Shown: positions 32,595 to 41,286 of the stretch, piece by piece | How positions within the stretch are numbered: the first letter of the stretch is position 1 | Layout: every line of letters starts with the position of its first letter | Assembly: GCA_964626965.1 (NCBI GenBank) | Contig: CAZVHB010000004.1 | Location: 20,317-84,316 of the forward strand | DNA length: 64,000 bases | Origin: CAZEPT01 sp964626965 | GTDB lineage: Bacteria > Patescibacteriota > Minisyncoccia > Phycocordibacterales > UBA9973 | Reading direction: 5' to 3' | Program-made: the position numbers and the translations under genes | Notes under the pieces: generated by a model | The model's input: the letters and a program-made list of their open reading frames with translations, nothing else | Database searches by the model: none | Told to the model about the DNA's origin: nothing

Positions 32595-32816
32595 ATGAAA
32601 AAATACGCACAAGACCTCAAGACGAGCCAGAACCCAGTTTCACTATCTGATTTTTTAGATGCATTCAATAAAGACATGCCAGCGAGCTTCCCTCGTGCGA
32701 CAAGCGTACTCCTACAAAAATTTAAAGACACACACGCGGCACTATTTAAAAATGGTGAACTCTGGTCACTTGATCTCCACAGAAAGAAACTTATTGATTG
32801 GCTCCCTCGCAAATAG
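32595..32816 (+). CDS. Small cytosolic protein, unknown
   Basis: 73 residues, MKKYAQDLKTSQNPVSLSDF and a C-terminal WSLDLHRKKLIDWLPRK. No signal or membrane helix. TATACT ends 7 nt before the ATG. It is 3 bp from the following membrane-protein gene and so probably cotranscribed. No family recognised. Confidence 0.6.
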   Translation: MKKYAQDLKTSQNPVSLSDFLDAFNKDMPASFPRATSVLLQKFKDTHAALFKNGELWSLDLHRKKLIDWLPRK

Positions 32817-32819
32817 TAT

Positions 32820-33383
32820 ATGAAAGAAACAATCGCAATAGTTGCTTCTCTTATTGCCGTAGTAGGTAATGTTCCCTACCTGCGTGATGTTATACGAAAA
32901 AAAATTCAACCACACCCATACACGTGGCTCGTATGGACGATTGTATCTTTAGTTACGCTCTTTGGACAAATAGCTAAAGGAGCTGGGATTGGTGCGCTGC
33001 CCACAGCTGCAGCAGAAATTTTTACAGTGATTATCTTCTTTTTTTCACTCCAGTATGGATTTAAACAAATTAAAAAAACAGACACCTATTTCTTGATTGC
33101 TGCACTTCTGGGTCTTATCCCTTGGGCACTCACCAAAGATCCAACAATTTCCGTTATCATCGTTGTTTCAATTGACCTTATTGCATTTATTCCAACACTG
33201 CGAAAAACCTGGGATCACCCAAAATCAGAAACACCAATTCTTTACAGTATGAATGTCGTACGACACATACTCACACTCTTCTCGCTTCAGGCATACAATA
33301 TCGCAACAACACTCCATTCTATTGCGATGATTATTACTAATACGCTCATGACTGGGTTCATTACGATTAAAAGGAAGAAATAA
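32820..33383 (+). CDS. PQ-loop-like polytopic membrane protein
   Basis: 187 residues with six hydrophobic helices. The P(Y)LRDVIRKK..PHPYTWLVW and P(T)LRKTWDHPKSETPILY stretches at the ends of helices 1 and 4 look like the two PQ-loop repeats of SWEET/semiSWEET-type carriers, giving a pseudo-symmetrical 3+3 arrangement. Substrate unknown. The PQ-loop assignment is by pattern only. Confidence 0.65.
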   Translation: MKETIAIVASLIAVVGNVPYLRDVIRKKIQPHPYTWLVWTIVSLVTLFGQIAKGAGIGALPTAAAEIFTVIIFFFSLQYGFKQIKKTDTYFLIAALLGLIPWALTKDPTISVIIVVSIDLIAFIPTLRKTWDHPKSETPILYSMNVVRHILTLFSLQAYNIATTLHSIAMIITNTLMTGFITIKRKK

Positions 33384-33450
33384 GAACCACCGAAAGGTGT
33401 TTTTTATTATACATATTGCACAAAATACCGAAGCGTATTAAAGTGTATCT

Positions 33451-33876
33451 ATGGAAATTCCAAAAACAACAGACAGGACAAAATTAAAAGTTAAAAAAGG
33501 ACTCAACGGACTCGGATTATTCGCGCAAGATACAATAAAAAACAAAGAGTGGATTATTGAGTACGTTGGTAAAAAATTAAGTAATAAAGAATCTGATGAT
33601 CTCACGACTCAATACTTATTTGAAGTAAATAATAAACTCACACTTGACGGGAGTATCCGCACAAACACTGCACGATACATCAACTACAGCTGTGAACCAA
33701 ATGCAGAAGCATGGAATGTGCATGACCGTATCTTTATTCGAGCAATTCGCATGATAGAGAAAGGAGAAGAAATAACCTATGATTATGGTATAGAATTTTA
33801 CAACCAATTCATCAAACCAAAAGGTTGTCGATGTGGAAGTAAAAAATGTAAAAGTAAGAAAGTAAGTAAAAAATAA
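33451..33876 (+). CDS. SET-domain protein (putative protein lysine methyltransferase)
   Basis: 141 residues. SET motifs in order: GLNGLGLFAQDTIKNKEWI (SAM-binding GxG), YVGKKLS, then NTARYINYSCEPNAEAW and GEEITYDYG with the catalytic tyrosine. A post-SET-like CRCGSKKC follows, then a Lys/Ser tail. The eukaryotic signature NHSC is NYSC here. SET domains methylate lysines in proteins. In bacteria, substrates are mostly unknown. A tiny Lys-rich protein is encoded 1.4 kb upstream (31905). The ATG follows TAAAGT by 6 nt. Confidence 0.9.
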   Translation: MEIPKTTDRTKLKVKKGLNGLGLFAQDTIKNKEWIIEYVGKKLSNKESDDLTTQYLFEVNNKLTLDGSIRTNTARYINYSCEPNAEAWNVHDRIFIRAIRMIEKGEEITYDYGIEFYNQFIKPKGCRCGSKKCKSKKVSKK

Positions 33877-33877
33877 A

Positions 33878-33920
33878 ATACAAAACGAGCGCGGACCTAC
33901 GGTCCGCGCTCATTTTGTAT
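33878..33920. terminator. Bidirectional terminator
   Basis: 20-bp stem with one mismatch and a 3-nt loop (GCGCGGACC-TAC-GGTCCGCGC core), between converging genes. Confidence 0.87.
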
Positions 33921-33963
33921 TATGCTTCTTACTTTAACATTTAGAATTTAGCATTTAGCATTC

Positions 33964-35580
33964 CTACTCCCCTTCTTTCTTACCTAACTCCGGAATCGGT
34001 GCAATCGCCACCTCTGTCGTCAGAAATACACCAACAGCAGAAGAAGCATTTTGGAGTGCTGTTCTGGTTACTTTGAGTGGATCGATAATACCTGCTTCAA
34101 ACATATCTTGTACATACTCTTCTGTATACGCATCATATCCAAAATTATTACTATTTTCTTTATTGCCATTTTTTACTTTTGCAACAACGTCAGATGCATT
34201 AGTTTTACCACTATTTTGAACGATCTGATACAGCGGTACTGAAAGTGCTCCAAGTACAATAGCGTACCCAACTTCACGTTCTTTATTTTTTACTTGAGTC
34301 TGTTTCAATACACGCTCACCTGCTTGAACAAGGGCGACGCCTCCACCCGGAACTATACCCTCAGCAATTGCAGCCTGTGTAGCATTAACTGCGTCTTCTA
34401 TCTTGAGCTTGAGATACTTCATCTCTGTTTCAGTACTTGCACCAACATGGATCACACCAACTCCTCCGGTAAGCTTAGCAAGTCTTTTTTGTATCGCCTC
34501 TTTGTCGAACTTTTGCGCAGTGTGCAACTGTGTTCGTAATTGCAACACACGACTATCAATATCTTTTTTATTCCCCTGACCTGCGATAATGAGCGTACTC
34601 TCTTTTTTAGACACGATTCGAGATGCACGACCAAGATGCTCTATTTCTACATTTTCAAAAGAAAGTCCAACTTCATCAGTCAAAACTGCTCCACCAGTCA
34701 TAATCGCAATATCGACGAGTTGATCACGTTTACGATCCGCATAGCCAGGAGCTTTGATACCAAGCACTGAGAATGTTCCGCGTAATTTATTGAGAACAAA
34801 GGTATTGAGTGCTTCTCCTTCTATGTCATCAGCAATAATAACCATTTCTTTTTTCCCAAGTGCGACTACTTTTTCAATGATGGGGAGTATTTCTTTAATC
34901 GTTGTTATCTTTTTGTCAGTAATAAGGATATACGGATCTTTCATTTCTGCTTCCATTCGTTCTGGACTCGTTAGCATATAGGGCGAAAGATATCCTGTGT
35001 TAAAAGACATACCGAGCGCAATACTCGATGAAATACCAAAAGACTGTGATTCTTCAACAGTCACTACACCATCAGTCCCAACCTGCTTAATCATATCGGC
35101 AATCGTCGCACCCAACTCTTTTGACTCCGCTGAAATACTCGCAATATTCCTAATATCATCATCTGTCTCTATTGGTTTTGCTATTTTCTTAAGTTCTTCA
35201 ATTACCTGTATTGTTGCATCTTCTATACCTTGCCTAACCAAGACACCACTGACACCTTTTGCAATTTGTTTCATTCCAAGAGTAATCATCGCATGGGTCA
35301 GTATGACAGAAGTCGTCGTTCCATCTCCGGCAATTTCGTTAGTCTTACTTGCTACTTCTTTAATAATTTCTGCGCCCATATTTTCAAACGCATCAGGAAG
35401 TGTAATCTCTTTTGCAATAGAGACACCATCATTAGTCACAACAGGTACTCCGTAGCCACGATCATAGATGACATTTTGCCCACGTGGACCAATAGTCCCT
35501 GACACTGCTCGAGCAACAGTATCGATACCAATCTTAAGCGCTTGTTTTGCTTCTTTGTTAAAAAGTATTTTTTTAGCCAT
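33964..35580 (-). CDS. groEL: Chaperonin GroEL (60 kDa)
   Basis: 538 residues. It forms the folding chamber with GroES. Motifs: KIGIDTVARAVSGTIGPRGQN, GDGTTTSVILTHAMI (nucleotide binding, catalytic Asp), AAIAEGIVPGGGVAL and YDAYTEEYVQDMFEAGIIDP. The C-terminus ends PELGKKEGE instead of the usual GGM repeats. It lies 3 bp after groES and shares its promoter. The ribosomal start is ATG with MAKKILFNKEAKQALK. Confidence 0.97.
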   Translation of the reverse strand: MAKKILFNKEAKQALKIGIDTVARAVSGTIGPRGQNVIYDRGYGVPVVTNDGVSIAKEITLPDAFENMGAEIIKEVASKTNEIAGDGTTTSVILTHAMITLGMKQIAKGVSGVLVRQGIEDATIQVIEELKKIAKPIETDDDIRNIASISAESKELGATIADMIKQVGTDGVVTVEESQSFGISSSIALGMSFNTGYLSPYMLTSPERMEAEMKDPYILITDKKITTIKEILPIIEKVVALGKKEMVIIADDIEGEALNTFVLNKLRGTFSVLGIKAPGYADRKRDQLVDIAIMTGGAVLTDEVGLSFENVEIEHLGRASRIVSKKESTLIIAGQGNKKDIDSRVLQLRTQLHTAQKFDKEAIQKRLAKLTGGVGVIHVGASTETEMKYLKLKIEDAVNATQAAIAEGIVPGGGVALVQAGERVLKQTQVKNKEREVGYAIVLGALSVPLYQIVQNSGKTNASDVVAKVKNGNKENSNNFGYDAYTEEYVQDMFEAGIIDPLKVTRTALQNASSAVGVFLTTEVAIAPIPELGKKEGE

Positions 35581-35583
35581 AGA

Positions 35584-35907
35584 TTAATTTGTTTTTTCAG
35601 CAGAAATACATACTGCAAGCAATTGATCTTCTCGACCAATCAAATATGTTTTCTCATCAATCATAACTTCATCAAAACCGTATTTGGAAAAGAGCACAGT
35701 ATCACCCACTGCTACAGAAAGTGCTATACGTTCATCTCCGTCTTCATTCCATCGTCCGTCCCCCACCGCAACAACCGTGCCAGTGAGAATAGCATCCTCC
35801 TTTTTCTCTATAGGCATTATAAGTCCGGTTTTTGACTGTTTTTCTTCTTCCTCGATGACCTCAATAAGTACTCGGTCAAAAAGCGGTTGGTATTTTTTTA
35901 GTATCAT
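35584..35907 (-). CDS. groES: Co-chaperonin GroES
   Basis: 107 residues, slightly longer than the usual 95. It caps GroEL. Motifs: PLFDRVLIEVIEEEEKQSKTGLIMP, then EDAILTGTVVAVGDGRW, VGDTVLFSKYGFDEV and YLIGREDQLLAV. The mobile loop KSKTGLIMP type is present. An AGGAG box 5 nt before the ATG, rare in this window, suggests conventional initiation. No CIRCE repeat is visible. Confidence 0.95.
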   Translation of the reverse strand: MILKKYQPLFDRVLIEVIEEEEKQSKTGLIMPIEKKEDAILTGTVVAVGDGRWNEDGDERIALSVAVGDTVLFSKYGFDEVMIDEKTYLIGREDQLLAVCISAEKTN

Positions 35908-35915
35908 ATACTCCT

Positions 35916-35943
35916 ATTGTACTGGAAGTGGTATTTGAGTCAA
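35916..35943 (-). promoter_or_regulatory. groES-groEL promoter
   Basis: TTGACT (35938-35943), 16-bp spacer, TACAAT (35916-35921) on the minus strand, followed by AGGAGT before the ATG. Confidence 0.65.
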
Positions 35944-36006
35944 TAAAACAAAGATTGGTATATTTCTTGCGAAAACAGGTATAATTTGCTATAGTAAAAA
36001 ACGTAT

Positions 36007-36237
36007 ATGAATACTACTCTAGAATTAATTGCGCAGATAACTCAAATCACTACAGGCGCGCTTATCATCATTACCGTTTGCTTCCAACAATCCGACGCAA
36101 GTCTTGGGTCTTTTTCTGGTGATACAACTTCCGGAGTTAAATTTACTCGACGAGGTTTTGAAAAATTTCTTTATCGTTTTACAATACTTTTAGGAATACT
36201 CTTTGTTATTTCTTCTGTACTTGTGATAATGAAGTAA
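36007..36237 (+). CDS. secG: Preprotein translocase subunit SecG
   Basis: 76 residues with two membrane helices (about 10-27 and 55-74). Between them is the SecG signature CFQQSDASLGSFSGDTTSG, followed by RRGFEKFLYRFT. SecG assists SecYEG-mediated export, needed for the many signal-peptide proteins here. TTGCGA / 17 bp / TATAGT lies just upstream, leader about 11 nt. Confidence 0.88.
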   Translation: MNTTLELIAQITQITTGALIIITVCFQQSDASLGSFSGDTTSGVKFTRRGFEKFLYRFTILLGILFVISSVLVIMK

Positions 36238-36318
36238 TATCTCAATAAACTTTTTTCGCTTAAGTATTTCAAATACCTATTCTGTTCTTACTATTTAAAA
36301 CAGAGCTTATACTTTTCT

Positions 36319-37986
36319 ATGAAAAATAAAAAAACATATATCCTCACACTTACACAAACATTTTCACTTCGCCAATGGGTTTTCTTCTATTTAAGCATTC
36401 TCATTGTCTTCTTTGCTACACTCATTATCACCTACAGTAGTATCAAGAAAAATCTCTACGAAATCCCTCTTGCAGGAGGGACACACACTGAGGGAATTGT
36501 TGGGACAGTCCGTTTCCTCAACCCTGTTCTTGCTGTATCTAATACTGACAAGGAAATCACTGATGTGATTTTCCGTGGACTCTTCAAAAAAAATACTGAT
36601 GGTGAGATTGTTCCAGTTCTTGTAGAGAATTACACCGTATCTGAAGATGGACTTACCTACACTATTACAATAAAAGACAAACTCGTCTTTCATAACAATA
36701 AACCACTCACAAGTGATGATATTGTGTACACAATAAAACAAATTCAAGATCCAACAATCAATAGTCCCCGACGTGTTGCATGGCAAGGAGTTGCAGTAAA
36801 AGCAATTAGTCCAAATCAAGTAGAATTTAAACTCAAACAACGATTTACAGATTTTCTTGATATGCTTACCGTTGGTATCCTGTCAAAAGAAGAATGGTCA
36901 ACAGTCACTCCAGAAGAATTTACCCTCAGTGAAAAAAATCTGACACCAGTTGGTGTTGGTCCATACAAAGTCACCTCACTCACGTCAACACAATCTGGTG
37001 TACCTAATAAAATCTTTCTCTCACGATTCAAAAAATACGCTGAAGGAAAACCATACATTAAGAAACTCGAACTTGTCTTTTTTGGAAACGAAAAAGATGC
37101 AATCTTTGCACTCAACTTAGGTAATATTGACTCACTTGGTGGAATCAGTTCAGAAAATATTGGGTTAACTAAAAATAAAATAATAGAGAAGACGAAACTT
37201 CCTCGCCTGTTTGGACTATTTTTTAATAAAAATAAAGTACCAGCATTCCAAGACAGAGATGTTATTGAAGCTATAGAATACGTGATTGATAAGCAAGCAA
37301 TCATTGAAACAGTGTTTAATGGATACGCAGTCCAGCAAGATAGCGCTGTGCCTTTCCTTGTAGGTCCAAACAATGCACTACATGACAGAGAGAAAGCTAC
37401 TCAAATTCTCGAAAAGAAAGGTTGGAAAAAAAATGAAAGTGGTTTCTGGGAAAAAGACAAGAAAGTACTCAGTTTTAAAATAATCACGACAGATGTAAGT
37501 GAATTAAAACTTGTTAATGTTCTTATTCAAGAACAACTCAACACATTCGGACTTAAAGTAGAGATTGAGACTCATGATCCAAATTCATTCACTCAAAATG
37601 TAATCAATTCAAGAGACTACGAAGTACTTCTCTTTGGACAAGTGCTTTCAAAACCAAGCAACCTATTTGCATTTTGGCACTCAGGTGAACGTAATGCACC
37701 AGGTCTCAATATAAGTATGTATGTCAATGCAAAAGTAGATATACTCCTCGAAAAAATAAAGAAAGAAAATAACGTGGAAGTACAGACACAAAATCTTATC
37801 GCTCTTGAGAAAGAATTAAATGCGGATAAGCCTGCGATATTCTTGTTTGAGCCAGAATACATTAGTGCCTACTCACGAAAACTCTTTAACCGAAACTACA
37901 ATACACGAAACGGAGCATCTCGTTTTACTGACATACACACATGGTCAATCAAAGTAGATCGCGTCTGGAAAGTCTTTACAAAATAA
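36319..37986 (+). CDS. Membrane-anchored peptide-type solute-binding protein (SBP_bac_5)
   Basis: 555 residues. An N-terminal helix (about 19-41) anchors it, in place of a lipobox. The family 5 fold is clear: GTVRFLNPVLAVSNTDKEIT, LVENYTVSEDGLTYTITIKD, HNNKPLTSDDIVYTIKQIQD and a C-terminal lobe with YVNAKVDILLEKIKKE. Such proteins capture oligopeptides for ABC import. No permease or ATPase follows, as for the other solute-binding protein at 14661. TATACT is 5 nt before the ATG. Confidence 0.88.
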   Translation: MKNKKTYILTLTQTFSLRQWVFFYLSILIVFFATLIITYSSIKKNLYEIPLAGGTHTEGIVGTVRFLNPVLAVSNTDKEITDVIFRGLFKKNTDGEIVPVLVENYTVSEDGLTYTITIKDKLVFHNNKPLTSDDIVYTIKQIQDPTINSPRRVAWQGVAVKAISPNQVEFKLKQRFTDFLDMLTVGILSKEEWSTVTPEEFTLSEKNLTPVGVGPYKVTSLTSTQSGVPNKIFLSRFKKYAEGKPYIKKLELVFFGNEKDAIFALNLGNIDSLGGISSENIGLTKNKIIEKTKLPRLFGLFFNKNKVPAFQDRDVIEAIEYVIDKQAIIETVFNGYAVQQDSAVPFLVGPNNALHDREKATQILEKKGWKKNESGFWEKDKKVLSFKIITTDVSELKLVNVLIQEQLNTFGLKVEIETHDPNSFTQNVINSRDYEVLLFGQVLSKPSNLFAFWHSGERNAPGLNISMYVNAKVDILLEKIKKENNVEVQTQNLIALEKELNADKPAIFLFEPEYISAYSRKLFNRNYNTRNGASRFTDIHTWSIKVDRVWKVFTK

Positions 37987-38088
37987 TCAAAAAAATAATA
38001 ACAAATAATCTCCACGAGTATAGGTCGAAATACTTCCGTTATAAAAAAGGAAGTCCTCATCCAAAAAAATGGAAAAAATAAAAAATAT

Positions 38089-40020
38089 ATGAATAATCAA
38101 AAATCAAAAACACCACTAGGGGCAATCCTAGAATCAATTAAAGAAGCACCAAATCAATCAACACACTCAAGAAAAAGCCACACAGGAGGAGACAGAAAGT
38201 CTCATTCTGCACGCCCAACTCGTAGTACAGGAGGAAACCAGCAAAAAAAGAAACGAACTGGAACTTTTCAGTATCAAGAATTTAGACAATCAAGTGGTGA
38301 TCACAAAAAACGTCCTGAAAAATTTATCGTTGACAAACCAGCTCCTGGAAATATCCGTATTATCCCAGTTGGAGGAGTTGAAGAAATTGGACGAAACTGT
38401 ACCATTATTGAAATTGGTGACGATATTATCGTTGTTGATGTTGGTATGCAATTTGCAACAGACACCACACCGGGTATCGACTATATGGTACCTAATACAA
38501 CATACCTTGAAGAGAATAAAGATCGTATCCGTGGAGTTATCATCACTCATGGTCACTTGGACCACATTGGAGGAATACCAGTCGTGATGAGTCGTATTGG
38601 CAATCCACCACTGTATTCTCGAAACCTTTCAGTGCTCCTTATTCAAAAAAGACAGACTGAGTTCCCTCACCTTCCAGCACTTCAGACACATATTATCGAA
38701 AACAACAGTACAATCATGCTCGGGAAAATCAAAGTCCGCTTCTTTGGTGTGACACACACAGTACCTGACTCAGTAGGTGTGATGATAGAAACTCCATATG
38801 GACTAATAGTCACTCCTGGAGACTACAAGCTCGATCAAATCGATGGTGTTGTTTCAGCTGAAGAAGAAAAAGAATACGCTATTTTTGATAAAGAAAAAGT
38901 ACTCTTACTTTTGACTGACTCAACAAATGTCGAGAATGAAGGATTCTCACTTCCTGAAGTAAAAGTACACGAAGGACTTGAAAATCTCATCCGACGCGGA
39001 ACAGGACGTATCATTATGGCTGCGTTTGCATCACACATCACTCGCCTCGTAAAAATTGTCGAAATCGCAGAACGACTCGGTAAAAAAGTCGCTATCGACG
39101 GACGATCAATGAAAACAAACCTCGATGTATCAGAACAAGCTGGAATATTTAAACCAGGAAAAGGAACGATCATCAATATCGAAGATGTTGGAAAATATCC
39201 AAACGATAAAGTAATCATCTTGATGACTGGAGCACAAGGAGAAGAATTTGCTGCACTAAACCGTGCTGCAAATAAGACTCACAAAAAATTTATCTTAAAT
39301 AAAGGAGACACGATCATTCTCTCAGCGTCTATTGTTCCTGGAAATGAAATCGCCGTAGCTCGTCTCAAAGACAACCTCGCAAGACAAGGAGTACACATTA
39401 TTTCCTACCGAACAGGTGAAGAATACGTGCATGCGACAGGACACGGAAACCAAGAAGACATCAAATGGCTTCATAGAAAAACTCATCCAAAGTTCTTTGT
39501 ACCAATTCACGGAAGTCACTACATGTTACAACGTCATCGTGAACTCGCACTGACACTCGGCATGTCAGATAGTAATATCATTGTTCCAGACAACGGAAGT
39601 ATTATTGAAATTATTGATAGTGGAGAGAAGATGGTGCTTCGTAAAGAAAAAATTCCAGCGACACCACTGATGATTGATGGATTTGCTATTGGTGGTGAAC
39701 AAGAAGTCGTCATTCGTGACCGACAGCTTTTGGCGGAAGACGGAATGTTCGTTCTCGTTGCAACACTCGACGGAAAAACAGGAAAACTTAAAAAATCTCC
39801 TGATATTATTTCTCGTGGTTTCGTCTACCTCAAGAACTCTCAAGATCTCCTGAAAGAAGCTCGTAATATCATCAAGAAAAACACAGAGCAGACTCCTGAA
39901 GGAATGAGAACAATTGATATTGAATATGTAAAAAATAAAGTAGGTGAAAATCTCTCAAGGTTTCTATTCCAAAAGACTGCAAAAAAACCACTCATTATCC
40001 CAGTAATCCTTGTCATGTAA
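38089..40020 (+). CDS. rnj: Ribonuclease J
   Basis: 643 residues. A metallo-beta-lactamase/beta-CASP RNase with endo- and 5'-exonuclease activity in mRNA decay and rRNA maturation. The first 80 residues form a low-complexity basic tail (GGDRKSHSARPTRSTGGNQQ) absent from most homologues and possibly RNA-binding. Motifs: IRIIPVGGVEEIGRNCTIIE, IITHGHLDHIGGIP (metal site), GHGNQEDIKW and the C-terminal domain with IIKKNTEQTPEG. The leader (37987-38088) contains a small ACTTCC/GGAAGT hairpin. Confidence 0.95.
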   Translation: MNNQKSKTPLGAILESIKEAPNQSTHSRKSHTGGDRKSHSARPTRSTGGNQQKKKRTGTFQYQEFRQSSGDHKKRPEKFIVDKPAPGNIRIIPVGGVEEIGRNCTIIEIGDDIIVVDVGMQFATDTTPGIDYMVPNTTYLEENKDRIRGVIITHGHLDHIGGIPVVMSRIGNPPLYSRNLSVLLIQKRQTEFPHLPALQTHIIENNSTIMLGKIKVRFFGVTHTVPDSVGVMIETPYGLIVTPGDYKLDQIDGVVSAEEEKEYAIFDKEKVLLLLTDSTNVENEGFSLPEVKVHEGLENLIRRGTGRIIMAAFASHITRLVKIVEIAERLGKKVAIDGRSMKTNLDVSEQAGIFKPGKGTIINIEDVGKYPNDKVIILMTGAQGEEFAALNRAANKTHKKFILNKGDTIILSASIVPGNEIAVARLKDNLARQGVHIISYRTGEEYVHATGHGNQEDIKWLHRKTHPKFFVPIHGSHYMLQRHRELALTLGMSDSNIIVPDNGSIIEIIDSGEKMVLRKEKIPATPLMIDGFAIGGEQEVVIRDRQLLAEDGMFVLVATLDGKTGKLKKSPDIISRGFVYLKNSQDLLKEARNIIKKNTEQTPEGMRTIDIEYVKNKVGENLSRFLFQKTAKKPLIIPVILVM

Positions 40021-40021
40021 C

Positions 40022-41173
40022 ATGCGCATTACTCAAGAAAACAGACTATTCATTATCGGATTTTTCTTTTCTTTTTGTATTGCTTTAGCTGCGTACCTCA
40101 ATGCTTCATACCTCAAGCAGTTTATTACAGTTGAGCAAGTTGGTTTTATTTATTCAATCACAGCATTTCTCACGATTGTTCTCTTGTACTTCTTTGAATA
40201 TTTAGGTGGAAAATACGGCGTCCAAAAAACATTGATCGCTAGTCTCATATTGGCTGGTATTGCATCACTTTCACTCGCAACCCAAGTCAGCGTACCGATC
40301 GTGATTATATCGTTCATGGTCATGCAGATGAGTCTCGTCATTACTAAATTTTCAACCGACATTCTGGTTGAGACGCATAAAAATACAGGTGAAGGTGAAG
40401 GGACTCTTCGTGGAGCGTACTTAGCCATCACCAATATGTCATGGATTGTCGCCGCATTTCTCGGTGGATTTATTGCAACTGCTAATCCACAATACATCTA
40501 TGGTATTAATAGTGTTGTATATATTACCATTGCACTTATATCACTTTTCATCATATCAGAGACGCAGAAAGATTTCTTTACTCAGAGTTCCCTTTTTGAG
40601 AAAGTACGGTACTCTTTCAAAGAAGTAGGGACACGAAAAATCATTGTGTCTGAGTTTGTCCTTCAAACATTCTATACGATTATGGTTGTTTTTACACCGC
40701 TCTACTTGCATGAAGAGCTTGGTTTTTCACTCGCCACTATCGGGATAATTTTTTCAATCATGCTTATCCCTTTTGCCGTTTTACAGTATCCTATCGGACG
40801 CATCGCGGATAAATTTCTAGGAGAAAAGGAACTCCTCATGTTGTCATACCTGACAATTTTTGGCTCAGTACTCTGTTTTGCTTTAGTAAAAAATCCGAGT
40901 GTGTACCTCGTAGCATGTATCCTTTTTATCACACGTATCGGAGCATGCACACTCGAAGTCATGAACGATACGTATTTTTTCAGTAGCACTAAAGAATACA
41001 CCAAATCGATTCCGATTTTCAAAGGCATGGCACCGTTTGCACTCCTCATCTTTGGTACAGTTGGCGCACTTATTTTAGAATTTTCAAGCTACCAGACACT
41101 CTTCACACTTCTTGCTATTTTTGTACTGTTGGTTGGGATGACGAATACATATGATTTGAAAGATACCAAGTAG
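40022..41173 (+). CDS. Major facilitator superfamily transporter
   Basis: 383 residues with about 11-12 hydrophobic helices. Loop 2-3 reads FEYLGGKYGVQKTL, a degenerate MFS motif A, and its counterpart in the second half is YPIGRIADKFLGEKEL. The start ATG comes 1 nt after the rnj stop, so translation is coupled. An in-frame ATG inside rnj is less likely. The substrate cannot be inferred. Confidence 0.85.
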   Translation: MRITQENRLFIIGFFFSFCIALAAYLNASYLKQFITVEQVGFIYSITAFLTIVLLYFFEYLGGKYGVQKTLIASLILAGIASLSLATQVSVPIVIISFMVMQMSLVITKFSTDILVETHKNTGEGEGTLRGAYLAITNMSWIVAAFLGGFIATANPQYIYGINSVVYITIALISLFIISETQKDFFTQSSLFEKVRYSFKEVGTRKIIVSEFVLQTFYTIMVVFTPLYLHEELGFSLATIGIIFSIMLIPFAVLQYPIGRIADKFLGEKELLMLSYLTIFGSVLCFALVKNPSVYLVACILFITRIGACTLEVMNDTYFFSSTKEYTKSIPIFKGMAPFALLIFGTVGALILEFSSYQTLFTLLAIFVLLVGMTNTYDLKDTK

Positions 41174-41214
41174 CTACGCTACAATTATAAATGCTAAATT
41201 AGTAATTTCTAAAC

Positions 41215-41251
41215 AACACAGCGGGGTTCGCTTTGCGAACCCCGCTGTGTT
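41215..41251. terminator. Bidirectional terminator
   Basis: 17-bp perfect stem AACACAGCGGGGTTCGC with its complement, loop TTT. Confidence 0.85.
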
Positions 41252-41255
41252 TGTC

Positions 41256-41277
41256 ATTCCGGACCCCGATCCGGAAT
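41256..41277. repeat. REP-like palindrome
   Basis: ATTCCGGA-CCCCGA-TCCGGAAT inside GTCATTCCGGAC...CCAG, a form of intergenic palindrome seen in many bacterial genomes. It directly follows the terminator. Confidence 0.55.
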
Positions 41278-41286
41278 CCAGTAAGG

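Noticed and set aside
35908..35960. CIRCE operator before groES
   Set aside because: No TTAGCACTC-N9-GAGTGCTAA or close variant is present. Only an ordinary promoter is seen.
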